From: Closterium sp. Naga37s-1
Lineage: Eukaryota > Streptophyta > Zygnematophyceae > Desmidiales > Closteriaceae
NCBI GenBank assembly: GCA_947471745.1
Contig: CANJKZ010001146.1
Coordinates: 1,886,501 to 1,950,500, forward strand
Length of the DNA: 64,000 nt
Direction: 5' to 3'
Made by a program: the position numbers and the translations under genes. Below, one piece after another: positions 1 through 12,876 of the stretch. The stretch's first letter is position 1. Each line of letters opens with the position of its first letter. The notes under the pieces are model-generated. The model had not been told where the DNA came from. It saw only the letters and a list, made by a program, of their open reading frames with translations, and did not search any database.

Positions 1-3000
1 CATGCCACCACACATGCATGCCATGCCACCACACATGCATGCCATGCCACCACACATGCATTGCCATGCCACCACACATGCATGCCATGCCACCACACAT
101 GCATGCCATGCCACCACACATGCATGCCATGCCACCACACATGCATGCCATGCCACCACACATGCATGCCATGCCACCACACATGCATGCCATGCCACCA
201 CACATGCATGCCATGCCACCACACATGCATGCCATGCCACCACACATGCATGCCATGCCACCACACATGCATGCCATGCCACCACACATGCATGCCATGC
301 CACCACACATGCATGCCATGCCACCACACATGCATGCCATGCCACCACACATGCATGCCATGCCACCACACATGCATGCCATGCCACCACACATGCATGC
401 CATGCCACCACCAGCACACATGCATGCCATGCCACCACACATGCATGCCATGCCACCACACATGCATGCCATGCCACCACACATGCATGCCATGCCACCA
501 CACATGCATGCCATGCCACCACACATGCATGCCATGCCACCACACATGCATGCCATGCCACCACACATGCATGCCATGCCACCACACATGCATGCCATGC
601 CACCACACATGCATGCCATGCCACCACACATGCATGCCATGCCACCACACATGCATGCCATGCCACCACACATGCATGCCATGCCACCACACATGCATGC
701 CATGCCACCACACATGCATGCCATGCCACCACACATGCATGCCATGCCACCACACATGCATGCCATGCCACCACACATGCATGCCATGCCACCACACATG
801 CATGCCATGCCACCACACATGCATGCCATGCCACCACACATGCATGCCATGCCACCACACATGCATGCCATGCCACCACACATGCATGCCATGCCACCAC
901 ACATGCATGCCATGCCACCACACATGCATGCCATGCCACCACACATGCATGCCATGCCACCACACATGCATGCCATGCCACCACACATGCATGCCATGCC
1001 ACCACACATGCATGCCATGCCACCACACATGCATGCCAATGCCACCACACATGCATGCCATGCCACCACACATGCATGCCATGCCACCACACATGCATGC
1101 CATGCCACCACACATGCATGCCATGCCACCACACATGCATGCCATGCCACCACACATGCATGCCATGCCACCACACATGCATGCCATGCCACCACACATG
1201 CATGCCATGCCACCACACATGCATGCCATGCCACCACACATGCATGCCATGCCACCACACATGCATGCCATGCCACCACACATGCATGCCATGCCACCAC
1301 ACATGCATGCCATGCCACCACACATGCATGCCATGCCACCACACATGCATGCCATGCCACCACACATGCATGCCATGCCACCACACATGCATGCCATGCC
1401 ACCCACACATGCATGCCATGCCACCACACATGCATGCCATGCCACCACACATGCATGCCATGCCACCACACATGCATGCCATGCCACCACACATGCATGC
1501 CATGCCACCACACATGCATGCCATGCCACCACACATGCATGCCATGCCACCACACATGCATGCCATGCCACCACACATGCATGCCATGCCACCACACATG
1601 CATGCCATGCCACCACACATGCATGCCATGCCACCACACATGCATGCCATGCCACCACACATGCATGCCATGCCACCACACATGCATGCCATGCCACCAC
1701 ACATGCATGCCATGCCACCACACATGCATGCCATGCCACCACACATGCATGCCATGCCACCACACATGCATGCCATGCCACCACACATGCATGCCATGCC
1801 ACCACACATGCATGCCATGCCACCACACATGCATGCCATGCCACCACACATGCATGCCATGCCACCACACATGCATGCCATGCCACCACACATGCATGCC
1901 ATGCCACCACACATGCATGCCATGCCACCACACATGCATGCCATGCCACCACACATGCATGCCATGTCCACCACACATGCATTGCCATGCCACCACACAA
2001 TGCATGCCATGCCACCACACATGCATGCCATGCCACCACACATGCATGCCATGCCACCACACATGCATGCCATGCCACCACACATGCATGCCATGCCACC
2101 ACACATGCATGCCATGCCACCACACATGCATGCCATGCCACCACACATGCATGCCATGCCACCACACATGCATGCCATGCCACCACACATGCATGCCATG
2201 CCACCACACATGCATGCCATGCCACCACACATGCATGCCATGCCACCACACATGCATGCCATGCCACCACACATGCATGCCATGCCACCACACATGCATG
2301 CCATGCCACCACACATGCATGCCATGCCACCACAACATGCATGCCATGCCACCACACATGCATGCCATGCCACCACACATGCATGCCATGCCACCACACA
2401 TGCATGCCATGCCACCACACATGCATGCCATGCCACCACACATGCATGCCATGCCACCACACATGCATGCCATGCCACCACACATGCATGCCATGCCACC
2501 ACACATGCATGCCATGCCACCACACATGCATGCCATGCCACCACACATGCATGCCATGCCACCACACATGCATGCCATGCCACCACACATGCATGCCATG
2601 CCACCACACATGCATGCCATGCCACCACACATGCATGCCATGCCACCACACATGCATGCCATGCCACCACACATGCATGCCATGCCACCACACATGCATG
2701 CCATGCCACCACACATGCATGCCATGCCACCACACATGCATGCCATGCCACCACACATGCATGCCATGCCACCACACATGCATGCCATGCCACCACACAT
2801 GCATGCCATGCCACCACACATGCATGCCATGCCACCACACATGCATGCCATGCCACCACACATGCATGCCATGCCACCACACATGCATGCCATGCCACCA
2901 CACATGCATGCCATGCCACCACACATGCATGCCATGCCACCACACATGCATGCCATGCCACCACACATGCATGCCATGCCACCACACATGCATGCCATGC

Positions 3001-6000
3001 CACCACACATGCATGCCATGCCACCACACATGCATGCCATGCCACCACACATGCATGCCATGCCACCACACATGCATGCCATGCCACCACACATGCATGC
3101 CATGCCACCACACATGCATGCCATGCCACCACACATGCATGCCATGCCACCACACATGCATGCCATGCCACCACACATGCATGCCATGCCACCACACATG
3201 CATGCCATGCCACCACACATGCATGCCATGCCACCACACATGCATGCCATGCCACCACACATGCATGCCATGCCACCACACATGCATGCCATGCCACCAC
3301 ACATGCATGCCATGCCACCACACATGCATGCCATGCCACCACACATGCATGCCATGCCACCACACATGCATGCCATGCCACCACACATGCATGCCATGCC
3401 ACCACACATGCATGCCATGCCACCACACATGCATGCCATGCCACCACACATGCATGCCATGCCACCACACATGCATGCCATGCCACCACACATGCATGCC
3501 ATGCCACCACACATGCATGCCATGCCACCACACATGCATGCCATGCCACCACACATGCATGCCATGCCACCACACATGCATGCCATGCCACCACACATGC
3601 ATGCCATGCCACCACACATGCATGCCATGCCACCACACATGCATGCCATGCCACCACACATGCATGCCATGCCACCACACATGCATGCCATGCCACCACA
3701 CATGCATGCCATGCCACCACACATGCATGCCATGGCCACCACACATGCATGCCATGCCACCACACATGCATGCCATGCCACCACACATGCATGCCATGCC
3801 ACCACACATGCATGCCATGCCACCACACATGCATGCCATGCACCACACATGCATGCCATGCCACCACACATGCATGCCATGCCACCACACATGCATGCCA
3901 TGCCACCACACATGCATGCCATGCCACCACACATGCATGCCATGCCATGCCACAACACATGCATGCCATGCCACCACACATGCATGCCATGCCACCACAC
4001 ATGCATGCCATGCCACCACACATGCATGCCATGCCACCACACATGCATGCCATGCCACCACACATGCATGCCATGCCACCACACATGCATGCATGCCACC
4101 ACACATGCATGCCATGCCACCACACATGCATGCCATGCCACCACACATGCATGCCATGCCACCACACATGCATGCCATGCCACCACACAATGCATGCCAT
4201 GCCACCACACATGCATGCCATGCCACCACACATGCATGCCATGCCACCACACATGCATGCCATGCCACCACACATGCATGCCATGCCACCACACATGCAT
4301 GCCATGCCACCACACATGCATGCCATGCACCACACATGCCATGCCATGCCACCACACATGCATGCCATGCCACCACACATGCATGCCATGCCACCACACA
4401 TGCATGCCATGCCACCACACATGCATGCCATGCCACCACACATGCATGCCATGCCACCACACATGCATGCCATGCCACCACACATGCATGCCATGCCACC
4501 ACACAATGCATGCCATGCCACCACACATGCATGCCATGCCACCACACATGCATGCCATGCCACCACACATGCATGCCATGCCCACCACACATGCATGCCA
4601 TGCCACCACACATGCATGCCATGCCACCACACATGCATGCCATGCCACCACACATGCATGCCATGCCACCACACATGCATGCCATGCCACCACACATGCA
4701 TGCCATGCCACCACACATGCATGCCATGCCACCACACATGCATGCCATGCCACCACACATGCATGCCATGCCACCACACATGCATGCCATGCCACCACAC
4801 ATGCATGCCATGCCACCACACATGCATGCCATGCCACCACACATGCATGCCATGCCACCACACATGCATGCCATGCCACCACACATGCATGCCATGCCAC
4901 CACACATGCATGCCATGCCACCACACATGCATGCCATGCCACCACACATGCATGCCATGCCACCACACATGCATGCCATGCCACCACACATGCATGCCAT
5001 GCCACCACACATGCATGCCATGCCACCACACATGCATGCCATGCCACCACACATGCATGCCATGCCACCACACATGCATGCCATGGCCACCACACATGCA
5101 TGCCATGCCACCACACATGCATGCCATGCCACCACACATGCATGCCATGCCACCACACATGCATGCCATGCCACCACACATGCATGCCATGCCACCACAC
5201 ATGCATGCCATGCCACCACACATGCATGCCATGCCACCACACATGCATGCCATGCCACCACACATGCATGCCCATGCCACCACACATGCATGCCATGCCA
5301 CCACACATGCATGCCATGCCACCACACATGCATGCCATGCCACCACACATGCATGCCATGCCACCACACATGCATGCCATGCCACCACACATGCATGCCA
5401 TGCCACCACACATGCATGCCATGCCACCACACATGCATGCCATGCCACCACACATGCATGCCATGCCACCACACATGCATGCCATGCCACCACACATGCA
5501 TGCCATGCCACCACACATGCATGCCATGCCACCACACATGCATGCCATGCCACCACACATGCATGCCATGCCACCACACATGCATGCCATGCCACCACAC
5601 ATGCATGCCATGCCACCACACATGCATGCCATGCCACCACACATGCATGCCATGCCACCACACATGCATGCCATGCCACCACACATGGCATGCCATGCCA
5701 CCACACATGCATGCCATGCCACCACACATGCATGCCATGCCACCACACATGCATGCCATGCCACCACACATGCATGCCATGCCACCACACATGCATGCCA
5801 TGCCACCACACATGCATGCCATGCCACCACACATGCATGCCATGCCACCACACATGCATGCCATGCCACCACACATGCATGCCATGCCACCACACATGCA
5901 TGCCATGCCACCACACATGCATGCCATGCCACCACACATGCATGCCATGCCACCACACATGCATGCCATGCCACCACACATGCATGCCATGCCACCACAC

Positions 6001-7751
6001 ATGCATGCCATGCCACCACACATGCATGCCATGCCACCACACATGCATGCCATGCCACCACACATGCATGCCATGCCACCACACATGCATGCCATGCCAC
6101 CACACATGCATGCCATGCCACCACACATGCATGCCATGCCACCACACATGCATGCCATGCCACCACACATGCATGCCATGCCACCACACATGCATGCCAT
6201 GCCACCACACATGCATGCCATGCCACCACACATGCATGCCATGCCACCACACATGCATGCCATGCCACCACACATGCATGCCATGCCACCACACATGCAT
6301 GCCATGCCACCACACATGCATGCCATGCCACCACACATGCATGCCATGCCACCACACATGCATGCCATGCCACCACACATGCATGCCATGCCACCACACA
6401 TGCATGCCATGCCACCACACATGCATGCCATGCCACCACACATGCATGCCATGCCACCACACATGCATGCCATGCCACCACACATGCATGCCATGCCACC
6501 ACACATGCATGCCATGCCACCACACATGCATGCCATGCCACCACACATGCATGCCATGCCACCACACATGCATGCCATGCCACCACACATGCATGCCATG
6601 CCACCACACATGCATGCCATGCCACCACACATGCATGCCATGCCACCACACATGCATGCCATGCCACCACACATGCATGCCATGCCACCACACATGCATG
6701 CCATGCCACCACACATGCATGCCATGCCACCACACATGCATGCCATGCCACCACACATGCATGCCATGCCACCACACATGCATGCCATGCCACCACACAT
6801 GCATGCCATGCCACCACACATGCATGCCATGCCACCACACATGCATGCCATGCCACCACACATGCATGCCATGCCACCACACATGCATGCCATGCCACCA
6901 CACATGCATGCCATGCCACCACACATGCATGCCATGCCACCACACATGCATGCCATGCCACCACACATGCATGCCATGCCACCACACATGCATGCCATGC
7001 CACCACACATGCATGCCATGCCACCACACATGCATGCCATGCCACCACACATGCATGCCATGCCACCAACACATGCATGCCATGCCACCACACATGCATG
7101 CCATGCCACCACACATGCATGCCATGCCACCACACATGCATGCCATGCCACCACACATGCATGCCATGCCACCACACATGCATGCCATGCCACCACACAT
7201 GCATGCCATGCCACCACACATGCATGCCATGCCACCACACATGCATGCCATGCCACCACACATGCATGCCATGCCACCACACATGCATGCCATGCCACCA
7301 CACATGCATGCCATGCCACCACACATGCATGCCATGCCACCACACATGCATGCCATGCCACCACACATGCATGCCATGCCACCACACATGCATGCCATGC
7401 CACCACACATGCATGCCATGCCACCACACATGCATGCCATGCCACCACACATGCATGCCATGCCACCACACATGCATGCCATGCCACCACACATGCATGC
7501 CATGCCACCACACATGCATGCCATGCCACCACACATGCATGCCATGCCACCACACATGCATGCCATGCCACCACACATGCATGCCATGCCACCACACATG
7601 CATGCCATGCCACCACACATGCATGCCATGCCACCACACATGCATGCCATGCCACCACACATGCATGCCATGCCACCACACATGCATGCCATGCCACCAC
7701 ACATGCATGCCATGCCACCACACATGCATGCCATGCCACCAAACATGCATA
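1..7751. repeat. 21-bp minisatellite array, about 369 copies
   Basis: A near-perfect tandem array of a 21-bp unit (CATGCCACCACA followed by CATGCATGC on the plus strand) fills the left of the window and continues off its edge. Because 21 is a multiple of three, the plus-strand frames read as 7-residue cycles such as MPPHMHA with no stop; I regard these as artefacts. Each unit holds a 13-nt alternating purine-pyrimidine stretch. Most units are identical. Scattered single-base indels and one 6-bp insertion (near 410) occur, and they cluster at about 3730-4600. On the DPM3 sense (minus) strand the array is G/T-rich and has no AG dinucleotide in the consensus unit. It starts about 290 bp inside the presumed second intron of DPM3. 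Confidence 0.97.
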
Positions 7752-8042
7752 CATGTTAGAGGGTGAGCAACCATGCAGGCATGTGGGAAGCACTCAGATG
7801 TAAGCAGTAGCAGCAGTCGGTATCGATATGAGCATGGCGCCCTTACGCCCCTCCCTCCCACCACAAGTGTGCTGATTCCAAAGCACCGAGGTCGCCCTGC
7901 CATCCTTGTGACTGTGCGCCATCCCCTCATGTCCCTGCCATTGCCCATACACCACCAGTCCTGCTACACAACAGCCCCCACCACAATCACTACACTGCAG
8001 CCACACAACAGCCCTCGCTACAGTCACACCCGCCAAAGTCAC

Positions 8043-8510
8043 CTGGCGCAGCAGCGCGCCCTCGTGCGGGCAGGTGGGGAAGCGCATGAGCCCGTACCCC
8101 AGCGCGCCCACCGCGTAGCACCCCAGCGTCACAAACGCGTACACCGGCAGCTGCGCCACGCGCGAGGACGCAGGGGATGCGCGTGAGGTCAGATGCCCCG
8201 AGAAACACGGAGATAGAGGGGCGGGATTGGGAGAGAGAGGGGGGGGGGGGAGGGGGGGGCGGAGTTGGGGAGATGAGAAGATGGGTGGGATTGGCGGGAG
8301 CGGATGGGAACGACAAAAGTGGGCGGCGAGTGTGACGAGAAGGGCGGAGGCATGTGGTGCGGCGGGGATGCGGGGAGCGGGGTGGCGTCGTACGATGAGG
8401 AGGACTTGGTTCACGGCGGGCGGGAACTGCTGCGCCAGGAGCAGCGCCCACAGGCCCCCCAGCGACACCGCCACCGCCACGATCTCCTGAAACGTGCCAC
8501 CCGTCCTCAT
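8043..8510 (-). CDS. DPM3: Dolichol-phosphate mannosyltransferase subunit 3 (partial, 2 exons)
   Basis: DPM3 is the small ER-membrane subunit that tethers and stabilises the catalytic DPM1 of dolichol-phosphate-mannose synthase, which supplies mannose for N-glycans, GPI anchors and O-mannosylation. Exon 1 is 8510-8394 (39 codons, from ATG at 8510) and has a hydrophobic segment around VAVAVSLGGLWALLL. It ends with donor GTACGA. Exon 2 is 8150-8043 (36 codons) and starts after acceptor GCGCAG. It gives LPVYAFVTLGCY and LMRFPTCPHE, which match the plant DPM3 signature (LGCY..GLM.FPTCP.E). It ends in CAG at a GTGACT donor. The usual last ~15 residues are not found between 7752 and 8042, so the terminal exon probably lies beyond the 21-bp array, outside the window. 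Both junctions are phase 0. Function rests on family resemblance; exon 3 is inferred. Confidence 0.85.
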
Positions 8511-9373
8511 GCTGCGCGCCGATGCGTGCTCCCCCCGTGCAAGAGGACGCAGCCCGCGAGGAGACGCGGCCCGAACGATGCGGCAGATGGAACTAGCACA
8601 AAACGCTGAAAAATCAGTTCCCTGCAATCCGAGATTCGCAGGAGCACGAGAAAGTGGCGCGATGGGACACACACTCGGACCGTCGCCTAAAGGTTGCCTG
8701 TTGTGGTGGTGCTTTATGCTTGGAAGAGTCACTAGACAGAATTGACGAGCAACTATAGTAGTTACCGCGACACGATAAGATTCCTCCTACCCGAGCTTGG
8801 TTCGCTGTGAGCAAGCCCAGAATTGAGACCCTGCTTTGCGGCTGTATACACGAAAACTGCTAAACTGACTTAGATAATACAAGGGTAAAACCAGGCCGAT
8901 ATAAAGCACAAATATGTTTAACACCTTATGATATAACATAGAGCGATCGACTAAATTTACCGATAACTGGTTGTACTTTTTGTCACTAATATTAATGGCA
9001 AGGAAAACAAGAGTTTCGGTAAAAACAATTGATTTAAACAATCAATTGAAAGAATCAGTTGCAGATAAATTGATTAGGATATACACTATGGTATAGTTGC
9101 AATACACTGGATATATGTATGTCAGAATATGGTAAGATGCATATATCATGTTCTGTAACACGAAGACGCAGGTGTTGGGTGCTGGTTCAAAGCGGAGGTT
9201 GTGAGAGCAAGGGTGGTCGCTGGTCCTTTGTTTCTGCTCCTCGCCTCGCCATCAGTGTTTTGCAAACAAACCCCAGGGCATCTCATGCTAGGGTCTCAGG
9301 CCGCTAAGGGTTTATTCCTGGGTTGATGTGCGATAGTAGTAGATTATAGACATCGCGCCGTTGCTTGCTGCTA
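8511..9373. promoter_or_regulatory. Divergent intergenic region between DPM3 and NOP56
   Basis: These 863 bp separate the start codons of the minus-strand DPM3 and the plus-strand NOP56, so they must hold both promoters and 5' UTRs. The outer parts are GC-rich like the genes, while about 8840-9130 is a sharp AT-rich island (TATAAAGC, ATATAACATA, TATACACTATGG). No convincing coding exon is visible. TTAAGG/AAGGGTTTA-like text at 9303-9313 resembles, but does not exactly match, the telo-box of plant ribosome-biogenesis promoters. Transcription start sites cannot be placed from sequence. Confidence 0.5.
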
Positions 9374-12300
9374 ATGGTACGTTATCTGATTCTTTCCGTG
9401 TCGGCACGTCTGCATGCTGCAAACGTTCTGGAATTGATGTCGTGGTGCTCGTGTCTCTCGCCTCGCGCCTTTGGCGGCTCGTTTCTGATGCGCAGGCGTT
9501 ATTCCTGTTGTTCGAGTCGTCGTCAGGCTACGGCCTGTTCGAAGTCAAGGCGCTGGACGAGTTGGCGCAGAGCTCAGACGCTGTCCAAGCGTCCGTGGCG
9601 GATCTCACGCGCTTCAGCCAGGTCGTCAATCTCTCCGCATTCAAACCCTTCAGCTCAGCGGCGGACGCGCTCGAGCAATGCAACGCCGTCTCTGAAGGTA
9701 CGCTCTTCGTTCTCCGTCCCATCCTCCCCATGCGCGTGCCTTTCCGTTCGACGCTCTCCGCTAATGCAGTCCGCGCAGACCGTCTTAGCGCACGGGACAT
9801 GTTCTTCGGGTGCGTGATGCTTGTGGCGGCGTGCGCTCGTGCTGAGGCGTGCCGACGGTGCTCACGCTGTTGCTTGTACGGCGCGGCTGTGCTGGTGGTG
9901 CATGGCAGGGCTGCTGACCCCGGAGCTGCAGAGCTTCCTGGAGATGAATCTGCCCAAGGCCAAGGCCAAGGCGGGCAAGAAGCCGTCGTACCAGCTGGGC
10001 GTGTCCGAGTCGAAGCTCGGCTCCGCCATTCAGGAGACGGCGGGCGTGCCGTGCGTCAGCAACGACCTCGTCATGGAGCTCATGCGCGGCGTGCGGCTGC
10101 ACTTCGCGCGGTTCGTGAAGGAGCTGAAGGAGGGCGACGTGGCGAAGGCGCAGCTGGGGTTGGGGCACAGCTACAGTCGCAGCAAGGTGAAGTTCAACGT
10201 GAATCGCGTGGACAACATGATCATCCAGGCCATCTCGCTGCTCGACACGCTCGACAAAGACGTCAACACCTTCTGCATGCGCGTCAGGTGACCGCCCAGT
10301 TCCACCTCCCCGCTCGCCCCTTACGCATTCGCCGTGCATCTGCGACGCGTTTGGCTGGTTGTGATTTCTTGAGCCACGCGAGACGCGGAGTCCGCCAAAC
10401 CTCGGAACCCTGAGACGCTCCTCTCGCGTCAATTCCCCCTGCAGCCGCTCTCATCACTTGTGTGTGCGCACTCGTCTCTGTGTGTCTCCGTGGGTTCGTG
10501 CCGGCGCAGGGAGTGGTACTCGTGGCACTTCCCCGAGCTGGCGCGCATCGTGACGGACAACTACACGTACGCGCGCGTGGCGCGGCGCGTTCGGGACAAG
10601 GCGACGTTGACGGAGGAGGCGGTGGCGGAGTTGACGGAGATCATCGGCGACGAGGATAAGGCCAAGGAGGTGCTCGACGCCGCCAAGGCCAGCATGGGTC
10701 CGTGCGGGCAAGGGGGCGGGGGGGGAAGGGGGGAGGGAGGGGGGGCGCTGAGAGGGAGGGGTGTTCTGCTGCGGTATGGGGGCAGGGCAAGGGGGGCACG
10801 CGGGGAATTGCGGCGAGAGATGGTTCGCGGTAGCAGAGAAACGAGGGGGACGCAGAGGCAGCAGCGGCCGGAGTGTAGGGGAAGTGCGGGCAGGGGTTTA
10901 GGCAATGGTGTTGGTGTGAGAGCGTGCGGGGGTTGGGCGGCCATGCGACATTCGTTGCATTCGTGTTCGAGCTCCAGGTTTCTTGCTTTCCGTACTCCCC
11001 TCGCCTCCTTGGCAGTTCACCCGCCCCGGGCTTTCACCACCCATCCATGCCGCTCCCTTCCTCCCCACCTCAATTACACGGCCCTCCCCGCTCTCTCTCA
11101 GCCTCTCCCACCCTCCGCACTTGTTTGCCCCCGCGCTCCCTCCCCCCCAACTACCACCCACAGGCCAGGACATCTCACCGATCGATCTGATCAACATCGA
11201 GGCGTTCGCATCGCGCGTGGTGGCGCTGGTGGAGTACCGGCGCGACCTGCACTCGTACCTGACGGCCAAGATGCACGACGTGGCGCCCAACCTCGCCGCG
11301 CTGATCGGCGAGATGGTGGGCGCGCGCCTCATCTCGCACGCGGGCAGCCTCACCAACCTCGCCAAGTACCCCGCCAGCACCGTGCAGATCCTCGGCGCCG
11401 AGAAGGCCCTCTTCAGGTACGCGCCCGCCCACCGCACACGCTCCATGTACCCTCGTGGCAATGCGGCCAATGCACCCTCGCTTGCTCCCTTATCTATCAA
11501 TTCCTCCCACACACCTCTCTCACTCCCCCCCCTCCCCCTCTCCCCTTGGGCAGGGCGCTGAAGACGAAGGGCAACACGCCCAAGTACGGGCTCATCTTCC
11601 ACTCGTCCTTCATCGGCCGTGCATCCGCCAAGAACAAGGGGCGCATCAGCCGCTACCTCGCCAACAAGTGCTCCATGGCCTCGCGCATCGACTGCTTCTC
11701 AGGTGCCCCCCACCCCACGCATTGTCTTTGGCTGCACCCCTGCTCTCCTCATTGACCTTCTTGTCAGCTAGTCCACTGCTCTGGCCGTCCACCAACTCAT
11801 CTCTCCCTCTCTCGCTCCTTTCCCCCCCCTCCACCCCCCTCCCCTGTGCCACGGGTGCTGCTTGTGCAGAGGCGAGCACGAGTGTGTTTGGGGAGAAGCT
11901 GAAGCAGCAGGTGGAGGACCGCCTCGAGTTCTACGACAAGGGCGTGGCGCCCAAGCGCAACCTCGACGTCATGAAGGCCGCCATCTCTGCCGCCAAGGCC
12001 GAGGCGCAGGCCGATGCTGACGTCGGCTCCAAGCGCCCTGCAGGTGGGCTCCCCTCCCGGTTTTTTTCCACATGACATGCTGAGAGGGTTGCTGGACAAC
12101 AGGTGATGGCTTGGGTGCTCACCTGCTGCAGGTCGTGACCAACTCAGTGCAGCACACCTGAATTGTTTGGCACGTTGTCACCTTAACCCATGCCTTGCCA
12201 TGTCCTGGTTTGCTCAACCCGTCCTTGCATTCTTGTCGTCTTGTGCTGCTGTGGCTGGTGGTGATGGCAGAAGGCGAGGCAGCAGCAGGTGGTGCAGCAG

Positions 12301-12464
12301 AGGGGTCACCAAAGAAGAAGAAGAAAAAGGCGGCGGGGGAGGCGGACGGGGGGACGCCAGGCAGTGGCAAGAAGAGCAAGAAGAAGGTCAAGGATGAGGC
12401 CGCAGGGGAGGCAGCAGCCAGTGCTGAGAAACCAAAGAAGAAAAAGAAGGCCGCCGCCACATAA
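9374..12464 (+). CDS. NOP56: Nucleolar protein 56, box C/D snoRNP core protein (8 exons)
   Basis: NOP56 is a core protein of box C/D snoRNPs, which guide 2'-O-methylation and processing of pre-rRNA in the nucleolus with fibrillarin, NOP58 and SNU13. Predicted coding exons are 9374-9376, 9496-9697, 9909-10287, 10510-10697, 11164-11416, 11554-11702, 11870-12043 and 12271-12464. All introns are GT-AG, every phase matches, and the product is 513 aa, the usual family length. Exon 1 is only ATG followed by donor GTACGT; exon 2 then reads [17 protein letters not shown] (NOP5 N-terminal domain, to about residue 70). NOSIC/Nop domains follow at about 165-405, with [59 protein letters not shown] and ANKCS. 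The tail (450-513) is Lys-rich with KKKKKK blocks, as in nucleolar KKE tails. The N terminus excludes NOP58. The gene appears intact. Confidence 0.97.
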
Positions 12465-12876
12465 CACCGGTACCAAACACCGGTAGCCATTAGGAAGCTC
12501 ATGGATAGCACACATTTTGGACTTACCCAAATTGTATAATGTTTTTTTTTTCGTACCATGTTAGGAAGTCAATAACGAGTTTGCCGCTCTTGACACGAGT
12601 ACACCTTTGATCATGAAAGAGCTTGAGAGGAAAAGGTTGGTTGGTTACTCAATAACTGTGAGCCTCCTTCTCTGTTCCGCGTGCCGCCATTTTCATCGAG
12701 TGTTCGTCCTCCGTTGAAGCTCCTCCATCACCGGCTTGTACAAGCACGCAAATTCTTCACGTACGCTCTTCTGCTCCGCCGCTTCTCCGTCTGCGCCTCT
12801 CCGCGTCTGCCTAGATTGTTACCGATTCACAACAATGCGTTCATAGAAACCTCCAGCCGCTAATGCCCGGGCGACA
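12465..12876. other. Intergenic, NOP56 3' region and upstream region of next gene
   Basis: This 412-bp stretch holds the NOP56 3' UTR, including a T11 run at 12541-12551 after TTGTATAATG, and then the 5' flank or UTR of the next plus-strand gene. I see no coding exon with consistent splice phases. An ATG at 12862 is out of phase with the donor at 12899, so the following gene is started at 12877. Confidence 0.5.

Noticed and set aside
1..7803. Three plus-strand open frames of about 2580 codons with His/Met/Cys-rich 7-residue repeats
   Set aside because: All three frames are equally open because the 21-bp unit lacks stops; there is no codon bias, no flanking domain and frame switches at every indel.
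8227..8745. Plus-strand open frames opposite DPM3
   Set aside because: They are GC-driven shadows of DPM3 exon 1 and its introns, with no family resemblance.
9300..9316. Telo-box in the NOP56 promoter
   Set aside because: The text is CTAAGGGTTTATT, not the exact TAGGGTTT motif, so it is too weak to call.
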